Shown here: one piece after another, positions 25,706 to 34,546 of the stretch | Layout of the letters: every line of letters starts with the position of its first letter | Position numbering within the stretch: position 1 is the first letter of the stretch | Source of the DNA: Aequorivita echinoideorum | GTDB taxonomy: Bacteria > Bacteroidota > Bacteroidia > Flavobacteriales > Flavobacteriaceae | Reading direction: 5' to 3' | Assembly: GCF_018476645.1 (NCBI RefSeq) | Contig: NZ_JAHCTB010000001.1 | Span: 682,001 to 746,000 of the forward strand | DNA length: 64,000 nucleotides | Program-made: the position numbers and the translations under genes | Notes under the pieces: model-generated | The model's database searches: none | The model's input: only the letters and a program-made list of their open reading frames with translations | What the model was told of the DNA's origin: nothing

Positions 25706-27058
25706 CTACACCATTCCTTTTATATCATTTCCCCACGTGGGGTAAGCAAAAATCATCTCTTTTATATTTTCGCAGGTCAGTTTGCCGCACATCGCGAGCA
25801 CAAATAAATTAATCATTTCGCCCGCTTCCGGAGCAATGATGTGGGCACCTAAAATTAAGTTCCGCTTTTTGTCGACCAACGTTTTATAGGCATACGTCTT
25901 CTCGTTTACACGCTTAGCGTTGAACCACTTGGGGACACTTTTATATTCTACCACAAAGTCATATCCTTTTTTCTTTGCTTCTTCTTCTGTTAACCCTATT
26001 GAGGCAACTTGCGGAATGGTAAAAACGACGGAAGGTACGGGCGGAAAATCCATTTTGGTGTGGTTCCCTTTTCTTATATTTTCTGAAACAATTCGCGCTT
26101 CCTGTGAAGAAACAGGCGTTAACGGCAAACTTCCGCTCGCCGAAACATCGCCGCAGGCATACACGGATGGATTTTTGGTATTTTGAAGAAATTCATTAAC
26201 CGAAATTCCTTCTTTTTGGTAGGCAACATTTCCTTTTTCCAAATCGAGCTCGCCAATGGAAGGCACACGTCCCGCAGTATTGAAAACCATTCGGGCGTCA
26301 ATCGATTCGGTTTTTCCATTTTTTTCGAAAGAAACACGGAAATTCTTTTGAAGTTTTTCCACTTCGGAAACTTTTGCGTTGAAAATAAATTTGATTCCAA
26401 TTTCTTCAGAAGATTGTACCAAATGTGAAACAATGTCTGCATCAAATGGTGCAAGCGGATACTCCCCAAATTCAACGACCGTTACTTTTGCACCGCAACG
26501 TGCCGCGATATGCGCAAATTCCATCCCTATGTAACCAGCGCCTACAAAAACAATGCTTTCAGGCAGTTCTTCCAAATCCAGAAAATCATCGCTTTCTTTT
26601 AGATGTTCCCGACCAGGGATTTTTAGTGCCATTGGTTTTTGTCCGGTCGCGATCACAATTTTTTTTGCTTTCACAGTTTTTCCTTCCACGGAAAGTGTGT
26701 TTTCATCCAAGAATTTGGGGGATTGATGGTACATCTCAATGCCTGCTTCTTTCAAGTCGCGTTCCGTGGAATAGGGAATGGCATCGGTAAAAGTTGACTT
26801 GAATTTTTGAAGTTCCTGCCAATTTATTTCCGGTACTGAGGCAATTCCTTTTCCCTTTAAATTTTCAGAAAGATGTAGGGCTTCGGTAATTCCAACCAAT
26901 ACCTTTTTAGGATCGCAACCGCGGTTTGCACACGTTCCGCCAAATTCGCGATTATCAGCGATGGCGACTTTCATTCCTTCCGCGGCACAATCGTACGCTA
27001 CGGTTTTTCCGGCAGTTCCGGTTCCTATTACAAAAACATCATATTCTTTAAAAGCCAT
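25706..27058 (-). CDS. NAD(P)/FAD pyridine nucleotide-disulfide oxidoreductase
   Basis: The protein has the FAD motif VIGTGTAGKTVAYDCA, the redox-active disulfide in GGTCANRGCDPKK (Cys spaced CxxxxC), a second Rossmann motif VFVGAGYIGMEFAHIAA, and the dimerisation domain with VFTIPQVASIGLTEEEA. The His-Glu catalytic pair usual at the C-terminus of dihydrolipoamide dehydrogenase and glutathione reductase is not in its normal HxxxxE context (AHIIAPEAGEMI instead). A glutathione- or mycothiol-type reductase or quinone reductase role is possible. It is third in a DoxX, SDR, reductase operon; the ATG at 27058 is preferred over a TTG at 27067. Confidence 0.85.
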   Translation of the reverse strand: MAFKEYDVFVIGTGTAGKTVAYDCAAEGMKVAIADNREFGGTCANRGCDPKKVLVGITEALHLSENLKGKGIASVPEINWQELQKFKSTFTDAIPYSTERDLKEAGIEMYHQSPKFLDENTLSVEGKTVKAKKIVIATGQKPMALKIPGREHLKESDDFLDLEELPESIVFVGAGYIGMEFAHIAARCGAKVTVVEFGEYPLAPFDADIVSHLVQSSEEIGIKFIFNAKVSEVEKLQKNFRVSFEKNGKTESIDARMVFNTAGRVPSIGELDLEKGNVAYQKEGISVNEFLQNTKNPSVYACGDVSASGSLPLTPVSSQEARIVSENIRKGNHTKMDFPPVPSVVFTIPQVASIGLTEEEAKKKGYDFVVEYKSVPKWFNAKRVNEKTYAYKTLVDKKRNLILGAHIIAPEAGEMINLFVLAMCGKLTCENIKEMIFAYPTWGNDIKGMV

Positions 27059-27063
27059 AAAAT

Positions 27064-27849
27064 TCAATAAATAGTTTTAACCACACCGCCATCTACGCGC
27101 AATGATGCGCCATTTGTGGCCGAGGAAAGCGGGCTCGCCACATAGGCAATCATATTTGCTATTTCCTGTGGATCTGTGAAACGTTGAAGTAAACTTGTGG
27201 GCCGTTCTGTTTTGAAAAATCGCTTTTCTACTTGCTTTCTGGATTTTCCATCTTCAATTCCGGTCATTTCCTTTACCCCATCAGAAAAAGTTGGTCCTGG
27301 CAACACGCTGTTTACGGTAACATTTGTGCCTTTTGTGGTCTCTGCAATGCCGCGGGAGATTGCAAGTTGCGCTGTTTTTGTCATTCCGTAATGAATCATT
27401 TCCACGGGAATATTCACACCGCTTTCCGAAGAAATAAAAATGATGCGCCCCCAATTATTTTCCATCATTTTTGGCAAAAAAGCGCGAGAGAGCCTTACAC
27501 CGCTCATCACGTTTACCTCAAAGAAATTTTGCCAATCGCTGTCGGGGATTTCCAGAAATTCCTTCGGATCAAAAATACCTACATTGTTTATCAAAATATC
27601 GACCGAACCCATTTCCTCGATAAGTTTTCCTACTTCCACGGTATTTCCAAAATCGCAAGCAATCCCGTTAATTTTCCCGTTGGCAACTTCTTTTTTTAGC
27701 GATTTTAAAGCCTTGTTTACTGAATCCTCACTTCTTCCGTTAATAATAACCTCAGCGCCCTCTTGAGCAAGTGTTTTTGCAGTTGCATATCCTATTCCTT
27801 TGGTAGAGCCGGTAATCAGGGCTTTTTTATTCGATAATTGTAAATCCAT
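27064..27849 (-). CDS. SDR-family oxidoreductase
   Basis: A classical short-chain dehydrogenase: the cofactor loop ITGSTKGIGYATA near residue 15, NNVG, and the catalytic Ser, Tyr and Lys in FISSESGVNIPVEMIHYGMTKTA. The C-terminus NGASLRVDGGVVKTIY is standard. The substrate is unknown. The ATG at 27849 fits the usual SDR N-terminus; an upstream ATG at 27864 is also in frame. The stop of the DoxX gene overlaps this region, and the reductase start follows its stop directly, so the three genes form one operon. Confidence 0.88.
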   Translation of the reverse strand: MDLQLSNKKALITGSTKGIGYATAKTLAQEGAEVIINGRSEDSVNKALKSLKKEVANGKINGIACDFGNTVEVGKLIEEMGSVDILINNVGIFDPKEFLEIPDSDWQNFFEVNVMSGVRLSRAFLPKMMENNWGRIIFISSESGVNIPVEMIHYGMTKTAQLAISRGIAETTKGTNVTVNSVLPGPTFSDGVKEMTGIEDGKSRKQVEKRFFKTERPTSLLQRFTDPQEIANMIAYVASPLSSATNGASLRVDGGVVKTIY

Positions 27850-27850
27850 T

Positions 27851-28249
27851 TTATTTTTTGTCAAGCGCTAATGCGTTGTGATTTAAGTTTTTAATAAGCA
27901 AAAAGATGAAAATCGCATAGACCATTTGCGTGCTTACAGCCGTCCAATCTTCCTTGATTCCAGAGCCAAAAATGAGAATGGCAATGAGAAATCCTGATGC
28001 CGTTAGCGAATTGCGTGTTTTATGACCGAGTAACAGTAAAAAACCTAAAATCAATTCTACAAAAGGAAGAATGTACGCAAACGGCAACACCAAAAATTCT
28101 GGAAGCGGACTTGTTTCAAAACCTTTTGCCATTCCTTCGGCAAAACCGGAAAGTTTCGGGATTCTAATTGCACCGTGAACAAATAGATTGATTCCCAGAA
28201 TTATTCTTCCCAAGAAAAAGGCAAGCTGGTCGTTAGTTAGATTTTTCAT
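27851..28249 (-). CDS. DoxX-family membrane protein
   Basis: The 132-residue protein from MKNLTNDQLAFFLGRIILG has four membrane helices, the GRIILGINLFVHGAIRI opening, and the LPFVELILGFLLLLGHKTR loop of DoxX proteins. A longer open frame upstream to 28399 lacks family features and is not used. DoxX proteins form redox complexes with thiol oxidoreductases in some bacteria. Here it is first in an operon with an SDR and a disulfide reductase, which fits a membrane-linked redox module, but the link is only contextual. Confidence 0.8.
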   Translation of the reverse strand: MKNLTNDQLAFFLGRIILGINLFVHGAIRIPKLSGFAEGMAKGFETSPLPEFLVLPFAYILPFVELILGFLLLLGHKTRNSLTASGFLIAILIFGSGIKEDWTAVSTQMVYAIFIFLLIKNLNHNALALDKK

Positions 28250-28354
28250 CTGCCATAAAATTATACATTCAGAATTGCGGATGATGTTAGTGAAATGATA
28301 AAGTTCCACATTTCTATTTTCAGAAATTACGGAACATACTATATTTGCCGATCG

Positions 28355-31300
28355 ATGAGTAAAAGTCTTGTAACTGCCCTGTACGCACAGTCTCCCCAAA
28401 CACGGAAACTGGGGGGATCTATTGCTTCTTCTGAAAATAAAATCGAGGTTTCGGGCCTCGTGGGTTCATCGGTTTCGCTGGTTTTGGCTGAAGTTTTTAC
28501 CTCCGAATTACTCGGAGCGGAAGCTCCTTTTCTTTTAATTTTGAATGACAAAGAGGAAGCCGCCTACCATTTGAACGATCTCGAAAATCTTCTTGGCGAA
28601 AAAAATGTGCTTTTCTATCCGGCAAGCTACCGAAGACCATACGATATTGAAGAGACCGACAATGCCAATGTGCTGTTGCGGAGCGAGGTCTTGAACCGGA
28701 TCAATTCCCGAAAAAAACCGGCGTTCATCGTCACCTATCCCGAAGCGCTTTTTGAAAAAGTGGTCACGCGGAAGGAACTGGAGCGGAATACGCTGAAAAT
28801 TGCCGTAAACGACCAACTTTCCATTGATTTTGTGAATGAGGTTTTATTCGAATACCGTTTCAAAAGAACTGATTTTGTTACCGAGCCGGGTGAGTTTTCG
28901 GTACGTGGGGGAATTTTGGATGTTTTCAGTTTTAGCAATGACGAGCCGTACCGCATTGAGTTTTTTGGCGATGATGTGGACAGCATCCGCACGTTTGATG
29001 TGGAAACGCAACTTTCCAAAGAGCAAGTGAAAAAAGTTTCCATTATTCCGAATGTGGAAAACAAAATGGTGGATGAAAGCCGCGAGAGTTTTCTGAAATA
29101 TATCGCTTCCAAAACCGTGGTTTTTCTGAAAAACGAGGAACTTTTCAAAAGTGCCATCGACAATCTTTTTAAAAAAGCGACCGAGGCTTACAACAAAATC
29201 GATTCTGAAATAAAGCGCGCAAAACCTTCGGATTTGTTCTCTACTTCAGAATTGTTGAAAGAACAATTGAATGATTTCACGAAAATTCAATTAAAGAATA
29301 CCCTTCGACAAGCTCAGGATAACACGATAGTATTTTCCACCAAACCCCAGCCATCTTTCAACAAACAATTCAATTTACTGATTGAAAATTTGAATGAAAA
29401 TTCTGAGAAAGGCTATAGAAACTACATTTTCTGCAGTACCGAACAGCAGGCAAAACGTTTCCACGATATTTTTGAGGATGCACAGCAAAATGTGCAACAG
29501 TTTGAAACCATTGTGTTCCCACTATTTCAAGGGTTTATAGATGATGATTTAAAGATTGTTTGCTACACCGACCATCAAATTTTTGAGCGCTACCATAAAT
29601 TTCAACTGAAAAACGGCTATGCCAAAAAACAGGCGATCACTTTAAAGGAAATAACCAATCTTGAAGTGGGCGATTATGTAACGCACATTGACCACGGCAT
29701 CGGGAAATTTGGCGGTCTTCAGAAAATTGAGGTTGAAGGAAAAATGCAAGAAGCCATCAAACTTTTTTACGGCGAGCGAGATATTCTCTACCTAAGCATC
29801 CATTCGTTGCATAAGATTTCAAAATACAATGGCAAGGACGGAAAGGAGCCCAAAATCTACAAACTGGGCAGTGACGCGTGGAAAAAACTGAAGCAGAAAA
29901 CCAAAACGCGCGTCAAGGAAATCGCTTTCAATTTAATTGAATTATACGCCAAACGCCGCACGCTAAAAGGCTTTGCGTTCGATCCCGATAGTTATTTGCA
30001 GGCAGAGTTGGAATCTTCTTTTATTTATGAAGATACGCCAGATCAAAGCTCCGCCACCGAAGACGTAAAAAAAGATATGGAAAACGAGCGCCCAATGGAC
30101 CGATTGGTTTGTGGCGACGTGGGTTTCGGGAAAACGGAGGTTGCTGTTCGCGCAGCTTTTAAGGCGGTAGACAATGGGAAACAAGTGGCGGTTTTGGTGC
30201 CTACCACCATTTTGGCGTTTCAGCATTTTAAAACTTTCAGCGAACGTTTGTCCGAAATGCCCGTAAAAGTTGATTATCTCAACCGTTTTCGGACTGCCAA
30301 AGAACGAAAAACAGTTTTGGAGGAATTGAAAAACGGCAAGCTCGACATTGTAATCGGCACGCATCAATTGGTAAACAAATCGGTTGAATTTAAGGATTTG
30401 GGACTTTTAATTATTGACGAAGAGCAGAAATTTGGCGTGGCCGTAAAAGATAAATTGAAGACCATCAAAGAAAATGTGGATACGCTCACGCTCACGGCGA
30501 CGCCCATACCGCGTACGTTGCAGTTCAGTTTGATGGCCGCGCGCGACCTTTCGGTCATTACCACGCCACCGCCCAACCGTTACCCCGTGGAAACGCACGT
30601 GATTCGATTTGGAGAGGAAAGCATTCGCGATGCCATTCGGTATGAAATCTCGCGCGGCGGACAGGTTTTCTTCGTTCACAACAGGATTGAAAACATAAAA
30701 GAAGTCGCCGGAATGCTCCAACGTTTGGTGCCGGATGCGAAAATTGGCATCGGTCACGGGCAAATGGACGGTAAGAAATTGGAAGATTTGATGCTTCGGT
30801 TTATGAACAATGAATTCGACGTTTTGGTTTCAACCACCATAATTGAAAGCGGACTCGACGTGCCAAATGCGAACACCATTTTCATCAATAATGCGAATAA
30901 TTTCGGTCTTTCCGATTTGCACCAAATGCGCGGTCGTGTGGGCCGAAGCAACAAAAAAGCATTCTGTTATTTCATCACTCCGGATTATTCGGCGATGACG
31001 GACGAGGCGCGAAAACGCATTACGGCTTTGGAACAATTTAGTGAATTGGGAAGCGGGATCAACATTGCGATGAAAGATTTGGAAATCCGCGGTGCGGGTG
31101 ATTTGTTGGGTGGCGAACAAAGCGGGTTTATCAATGAAATCGGTTTTGAAACCTATCAAAAAATTCTTGCCGAAGCCATTGAGGAATTGAAAGACAAAGA
31201 ATTCAAAAGTCTTTATGAAGAAACGGAAGGGCCGAAGAAAAATTTTGTCAAGGAAATGACTATCGATACCGATTTCGAATTACTGTTTCCCGATGATTAC

Positions 31301-31708
31301 GTCAATAATATTACGGAAAGACTCAATCTCTACACGAAACTCAACGAGCTTAAAAACGAGGCCGAACTTCAGAAATTTGAAAAGGAATTGCTGGATCGTT
31401 TCGGCGAAATGCCCAAACAGGCCGAGGATTTGCTGAACAGCGTTCGCATAAAATGGATTGCTATTGCAATGGGCTTGGAACGCGTAATTATGAAACAGAA
31501 AAAATTGGTCGGTTATTTTGTGGCAGACCAGCAAAGCAGTTTTTACCAAAGCGAAGCATTTACAAAAGTGTTGCAATACGTGCAAAGCCATCCCCAAAAA
31601 GTAACGATGAAGGAAAAACAGACCCGTACCGGATTGCGACTGTTGTTGACTTTTGAAGAAATTTCTTCCGTTGAAAAAGCTCTTCGGGCACTGGAGCCAT
31701 TTGTTTAA
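28355..31708 (+). CDS. mfd: Transcription-repair coupling factor
   Basis: Mfd removes stalled RNA polymerase and recruits UvrA. Numbering from the ATG at 28355 (1117 residues): UvrB-like N-domains (about 1-340), the RNA polymerase interaction domain with GDYVTHIDHGIGKFGG, the translocase with Walker A GDVGFGKT at 587-594 and DEEQ at 688-691, GRVGRSNKKAFCYF, and the TRCF C-domain. The N-terminus is slightly short, as usual in Bacteroidota. A 23-base palindromic repeat is read in frame at residues 316-323 (TLRQAQDN). An upstream in-frame ATG at 28295 is less likely. Confidence 0.96.
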   Translation: MSKSLVTALYAQSPQTRKLGGSIASSENKIEVSGLVGSSVSLVLAEVFTSELLGAEAPFLLILNDKEEAAYHLNDLENLLGEKNVLFYPASYRRPYDIEETDNANVLLRSEVLNRINSRKKPAFIVTYPEALFEKVVTRKELERNTLKIAVNDQLSIDFVNEVLFEYRFKRTDFVTEPGEFSVRGGILDVFSFSNDEPYRIEFFGDDVDSIRTFDVETQLSKEQVKKVSIIPNVENKMVDESRESFLKYIASKTVVFLKNEELFKSAIDNLFKKATEAYNKIDSEIKRAKPSDLFSTSELLKEQLNDFTKIQLKNTLRQAQDNTIVFSTKPQPSFNKQFNLLIENLNENSEKGYRNYIFCSTEQQAKRFHDIFEDAQQNVQQFETIVFPLFQGFIDDDLKIVCYTDHQIFERYHKFQLKNGYAKKQAITLKEITNLEVGDYVTHIDHGIGKFGGLQKIEVEGKMQEAIKLFYGERDILYLSIHSLHKISKYNGKDGKEPKIYKLGSDAWKKLKQKTKTRVKEIAFNLIELYAKRRTLKGFAFDPDSYLQAELESSFIYEDTPDQSSATEDVKKDMENERPMDRLVCGDVGFGKTEVAVRAAFKAVDNGKQVAVLVPTTILAFQHFKTFSERLSEMPVKVDYLNRFRTAKERKTVLEELKNGKLDIVIGTHQLVNKSVEFKDLGLLIIDEEQKFGVAVKDKLKTIKENVDTLTLTATPIPRTLQFSLMAARDLSVITTPPPNRYPVETHVIRFGEESIRDAIRYEISRGGQVFFVHNRIENIKEVAGMLQRLVPDAKIGIGHGQMDGKKLEDLMLRFMNNEFDVLVSTTIIESGLDVPNANTIFINNANNFGLSDLHQMRGRVGRSNKKAFCYFITPDYSAMTDEARKRITALEQFSELGSGINIAMKDLEIRGAGDLLGGEQSGFINEIGFETYQKILAEAIEELKDKEFKSLYEETEGPKKNFVKEMTIDTDFELLFPDDYVNNITERLNLYTKLNELKNEAELQKFEKELLDRFGEMPKQAEDLLNSVRIKWIAIAMGLERVIMKQKKLVGYFVADQQSSFYQSEAFTKVLQYVQSHPQKVTMKEKQTRTGLRLLLTFEEISSVEKALRALEPFV
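29301..29323. repeat. CCTTCGACAAGCTCAGG repeat inside mfd
   Basis: The core CCTTCGACAAGCTCAGG is a widely dispersed, mostly intergenic short palindrome in Bacteroidota. Here it lies within mfd and adds the residues LRQAQD without shifting the frame. Confidence 0.6.
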
Positions 31709-32067
31709 AAATGATAGAAAGCATTTTCGAAATGCTGCAACTTTTCTTCTTTTTGGTTCTTCAGAACGGCAATAATATCGAAACGCACTTCGGCATTTAG
31801 GTTGTTTGAAATTATATATTCATTGGCGGCCTTAACCAAAAGTTTGATTTTATTTTTGGTTACAAATTCCTGCGGATCTCCAAAAAATGCGCTGTTTCGC
31901 GTTTTTACTTCCACCATTACAACGGTATCTTTTTCTTTTTGGGCAATGATGTCAATTTCGGCTTTATCAAAATAAAAATTTCGGCGCAGAATACTGTAAC
32001 CATTCTTCAGAAGATATTGGGCGGCTATTTCCTCGCCAATTTTTCCAAGTTCGTTATGTGTTGCCAT
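31705..32067 (-). CDS. yraN: YraN/UPF0102 family nuclease-like protein
   Basis: The 120-residue protein begins MATHNELGKIGEEIAAQYL, with the family signature RNFYFDKAEIDIIAQ and VMVEVKTRNSAFFG, the Asp and EVK residues of a PD-(D/E)xK-like nuclease core. The true substrate is unknown. Its stop codon overlaps the mfd stop tail to tail (31705-31708). It is usually found alone in Bacteroidota; the pairing with mfd is a positional note only. Confidence 0.88.
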   Translation of the reverse strand: MATHNELGKIGEEIAAQYLLKNGYSILRRNFYFDKAEIDIIAQKEKDTVVMVEVKTRNSAFFGDPQEFVTKNKIKLLVKAANEYIISNNLNAEVRFDIIAVLKNQKEEKLQHFENAFYHF

Positions 32068-32122
32068 AGTTCGATTTCTTCTTTAAAGCATTTATAAAGT
32101 GTTTGTTCCTTTGCCCAAAAAT

Positions 32123-32183
32123 TGTTCAACACTATTAAATATTAGTTAAACATTATTTTTTGATAGTATTACTTTTAATTTTG
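32123..32183 (+). promoter_or_regulatory. Promoter and possible operator of the TetR/ABC operon
   Basis: The -7 box TAATTTTG (32176-32183) matches TAnnTTTG exactly and lies 11 bases before the GTG start. Upstream at 32123-32152 is an imperfect palindrome starting TGTTCAACACTA and ending TTAGTTAAACA, whose outer bases (TGTT with AACA) and AA/TT positions are symmetric. This is a plausible TetR operator controlling the operon. Confidence 0.45.
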
Positions 32184-32194
32184 CAAGTTCAAAA

Positions 32195-32872
32195 GTGATT
32201 TGTGTGAAATTATCGTGTATAAATATAAGCGTTGATGATTCATTATTCATCAAAAATCCAGAAACTACTGATCTTGGAAAGAAGATAGTGGAAAATGGGA
32301 TTTCATTGATGGTGGAACTGGGGTATGAAGCGTTTACTTTTAAAAAGCTGGGCGAGGCCATTGGTTCCAATGAAAGTTCCATTTATCGGTATTTTGAAAG
32401 CAAACATTCCCTGCTGTTATATTTTGTAAACTGGTATTGGTCGTGGATTGAGTACCGTCTTGTGTTACAGACCCACGCTTTGCAAGATAAACAGGAAAAA
32501 CTGAAAATTGCTATTAAAATACTTACCGAAAAAGTCACCGAGGACAAGCAGATTTCATTTGTAGATGAGGCGAAGCTATACAAAATTATTATGTGCGAAG
32601 CTACAAAGGCCTATTACATCAAGGAAGTAGATCAAGAAAATAAAAAGGGATATTACAGAGCATACAAAAGAGTGGTGCAACGTGTAAGCGATATGGTTCT
32701 GGAAATAAACCCAGAATTTAAATTTCCGCATATGTTGATTTCGACCATAATTGAAGGCTCACATAACCAATATTATTTTTCAGAACATCTGCCATCATTG
32801 ACTGATGTTAACAATAAAAACACGAATGTAGTTGAATTTTACACCACGCTGGTCCAAAAAGTAATCTCATAA
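32195..32872 (+). CDS. TetR/AcrR-family transcriptional regulator
   Basis: The N-terminal helix-turn-helix (about residues 25-75) reads GKKIVENGISLMVELGYEAFTFKKLGEAIGSNESSIYRYFESKHSLL in order, a full TetR DNA-binding domain (motif GSNESSIYRYF). The rest is a helical ligand domain of low conservation. GTG at 32195 is the given start; later in-frame ATGs lie within the DNA-binding domain. It is the first gene of a four-gene export operon and probably represses it. The effector is unknown. Confidence 0.88.
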   Translation: MICVKLSCINISVDDSLFIKNPETTDLGKKIVENGISLMVELGYEAFTFKKLGEAIGSNESSIYRYFESKHSLLLYFVNWYWSWIEYRLVLQTHALQDKQEKLKIAIKILTEKVTEDKQISFVDEAKLYKIIMCEATKAYYIKEVDQENKKGYYRAYKRVVQRVSDMVLEINPEFKFPHMLISTIIEGSHNQYYFSEHLPSLTDVNNKNTNVVEFYTTLVQKVIS

Positions 32873-32875
32873 TTT

Positions 32876-34546
32876 ATGGAAAAAGAAATAACCCCTTGGA
32901 GGCGCTTTGTGAACCTCTTAAAAATGGATAGACGCGATATATATCAAATCGTGTTTTATGCCACTTTTGCTGGGCTTGTAAGCCTTACGTTGCCTTTGGG
33001 GATACAGGCTATCATCAATTTAATTCAAGGCGCGCAGGTAAGCACCTCGTGGATTGTTCTTGTTGTGCTGGTGACGCTGGGCGTGGCTTTTCAAGGAACC
33101 CTGCAGATAATGCAAATTCGAATTTTGGAAAATGTACAGCAGAAAATCTTTATGCGTTCTTCCTTTGAATTTGCATACCGTTTCCCGAAAATAAAACTGA
33201 AGGAACTCGTTAATTCCTATCCCCCAGAAATGGCCAATCGATTTTTTGATACGTTGACCATTCAAAAAGGTTTGGCAAAGTTGCTGTTAGACTTTCCCAC
33301 GGCGATTATTCAGATTGTGTTTGGGCTTATACTTCTTTCCCTTTATCATCCATTCTTTATTTTATACGGCTTTCTTCTTATTCTATTTATCACTTTGGTT
33401 TTTCAGTTTACATCCAAAAAGGGACTCAGCACGAGTTTGAAGGGAAGCAAATTGAAATACAAAGTAGCCTACTGGTTGCAGGAAGTGGCACGATCGCTTC
33501 TTACCTTTAAACTTTCAGGAAAAACTAGCCTTGCCATGGACAGAAATGATACCCTCACGGATTCATATCTATTTGAACGCGAAAAGCATTTTAAGGTTTT
33601 GCTGGTTCAGTTTTCCATGATGGTGGTGTTCAAGGTATTGGTAACAGCTGGATTGTTGTTAATTGGCGGTATGCTCGTGCTTAATCAACAAATGAATATT
33701 GGTCAATTTGTAGCGGCAGAAATCATTATTCTTCTGGTCATTACCTCCGTTGAAAAATTAATTACAGGGCTGGAAATTTTTTACGATGTACTCACCTCAT
33801 TAGAGAAAATGGGAGAAGTTGTGGATAAAGAACTAGAGCCCCAAGAAGGAATAAATCCATTTCAGAACAATGGCGAAGTAAATCTTGAACTGAAGAATAT
33901 TTCTTTCACAAACCATTACGGAAATGAAATTCTGAAAAATATAGATTTTATGGTGCGCCCACAGGACCGAATATTTATTGATGGCGATCCCGGCGCAGGC
34001 AAGGCGACGTTTTTTAAGATACTTGCGGGATTGATTTCCCCAACGTTTGGCAGTATTTACATCAATGATAACTCGGTAAAGGGAATCCACCCCAATGCTT
34101 ACCGTTCTGTGGTTGGGCTGGTTTTGCCGGAGCAACTTCCATTCGAGGGGACTATACGTGAGAACATCTGCTTGGGAAACCAAGAGATAGATCAGGATTA
34201 TTTAAATGAAATCTTGAAAAACACCCGTTTGCTGAAATTTTTAAAACAACAACCCAATGGGCTAAATACCATTTTGCAACCGGACGGGCAGGAAATACCC
34301 AGAAGTGTTTCCAGCCGCATCGCGCTTGCCAGGGCTATTATAAATAAACCGAAAATCCTTGTGCTCAAGGATACGCTCACTTATTTTGACAAGGATGAAG
34401 CCAAGGAAGTGGCGGAATATCTCGCTTCAAAAGATAGACCGTGGACGCTTATTATTTCAGATTCTAGAAATCATTGGAAGCGCCACTGCAACAGATTTTA
34501 TTTATTGAAGGATCAAACCTTAAAACCGATAGAAAAAGATGCTTAA
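32876..34546 (+). CDS. ABC-type exporter protein with degenerate ATPase domain
   Basis: The N-terminal half (about residues 1-310) is a six-helix ABC exporter membrane domain. The C-terminal half keeps the shape of an ATPase domain but not its motifs: Walker A is GDPGAGKAT (370-378, Ala377 where Ser/Thr binds magnesium), the LSGGQ signature is replaced by RSVSSR (476-481), Walker B has LKDT (Lys498, Asp499) instead of LDEP, and the switch His is Asp529. The frame is intact, so this is not decay. It is followed by HlyD and TolC partners. The protein may bind ATP weakly, or work without hydrolysis. Confidence 0.8.
   Translation: MEKEITPWRRFVNLLKMDRRDIYQIVFYATFAGLVSLTLPLGIQAIINLIQGAQVSTSWIVLVVLVTLGVAFQGTLQIMQIRILENVQQKIFMRSSFEFAYRFPKIKLKELVNSYPPEMANRFFDTLTIQKGLAKLLLDFPTAIIQIVFGLILLSLYHPFFILYGFLLILFITLVFQFTSKKGLSTSLKGSKLKYKVAYWLQEVARSLLTFKLSGKTSLAMDRNDTLTDSYLFEREKHFKVLLVQFSMMVVFKVLVTAGLLLIGGMLVLNQQMNIGQFVAAEIIILLVITSVEKLITGLEIFYDVLTSLEKMGEVVDKELEPQEGINPFQNNGEVNLELKNISFTNHYGNEILKNIDFMVRPQDRIFIDGDPGAGKATFFKILAGLISPTFGSIYINDNSVKGIHPNAYRSVVGLVLPEQLPFEGTIRENICLGNQEIDQDYLNEILKNTRLLKFLKQQPNGLNTILQPDGQEIPRSVSSRIALARAIINKPKILVLKDTLTYFDKDEAKEVAEYLASKDRPWTLIISDSRNHWKRHCNRFYLLKDQTLKPIEKDA

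Noticed and set aside
27898-28399. Longer start for the DoxX gene at 28399
   Set aside because: The extra 50 residues would run over the mfd promoter and have no family features; ATG at 28249 gives a standard DoxX protein.
32876-34546. Pseudogene call for the ABC protein
   Set aside because: The frame is intact, membrane helices are complete and it is translationally coupled with HlyD and TolC; motif loss alone does not show decay.
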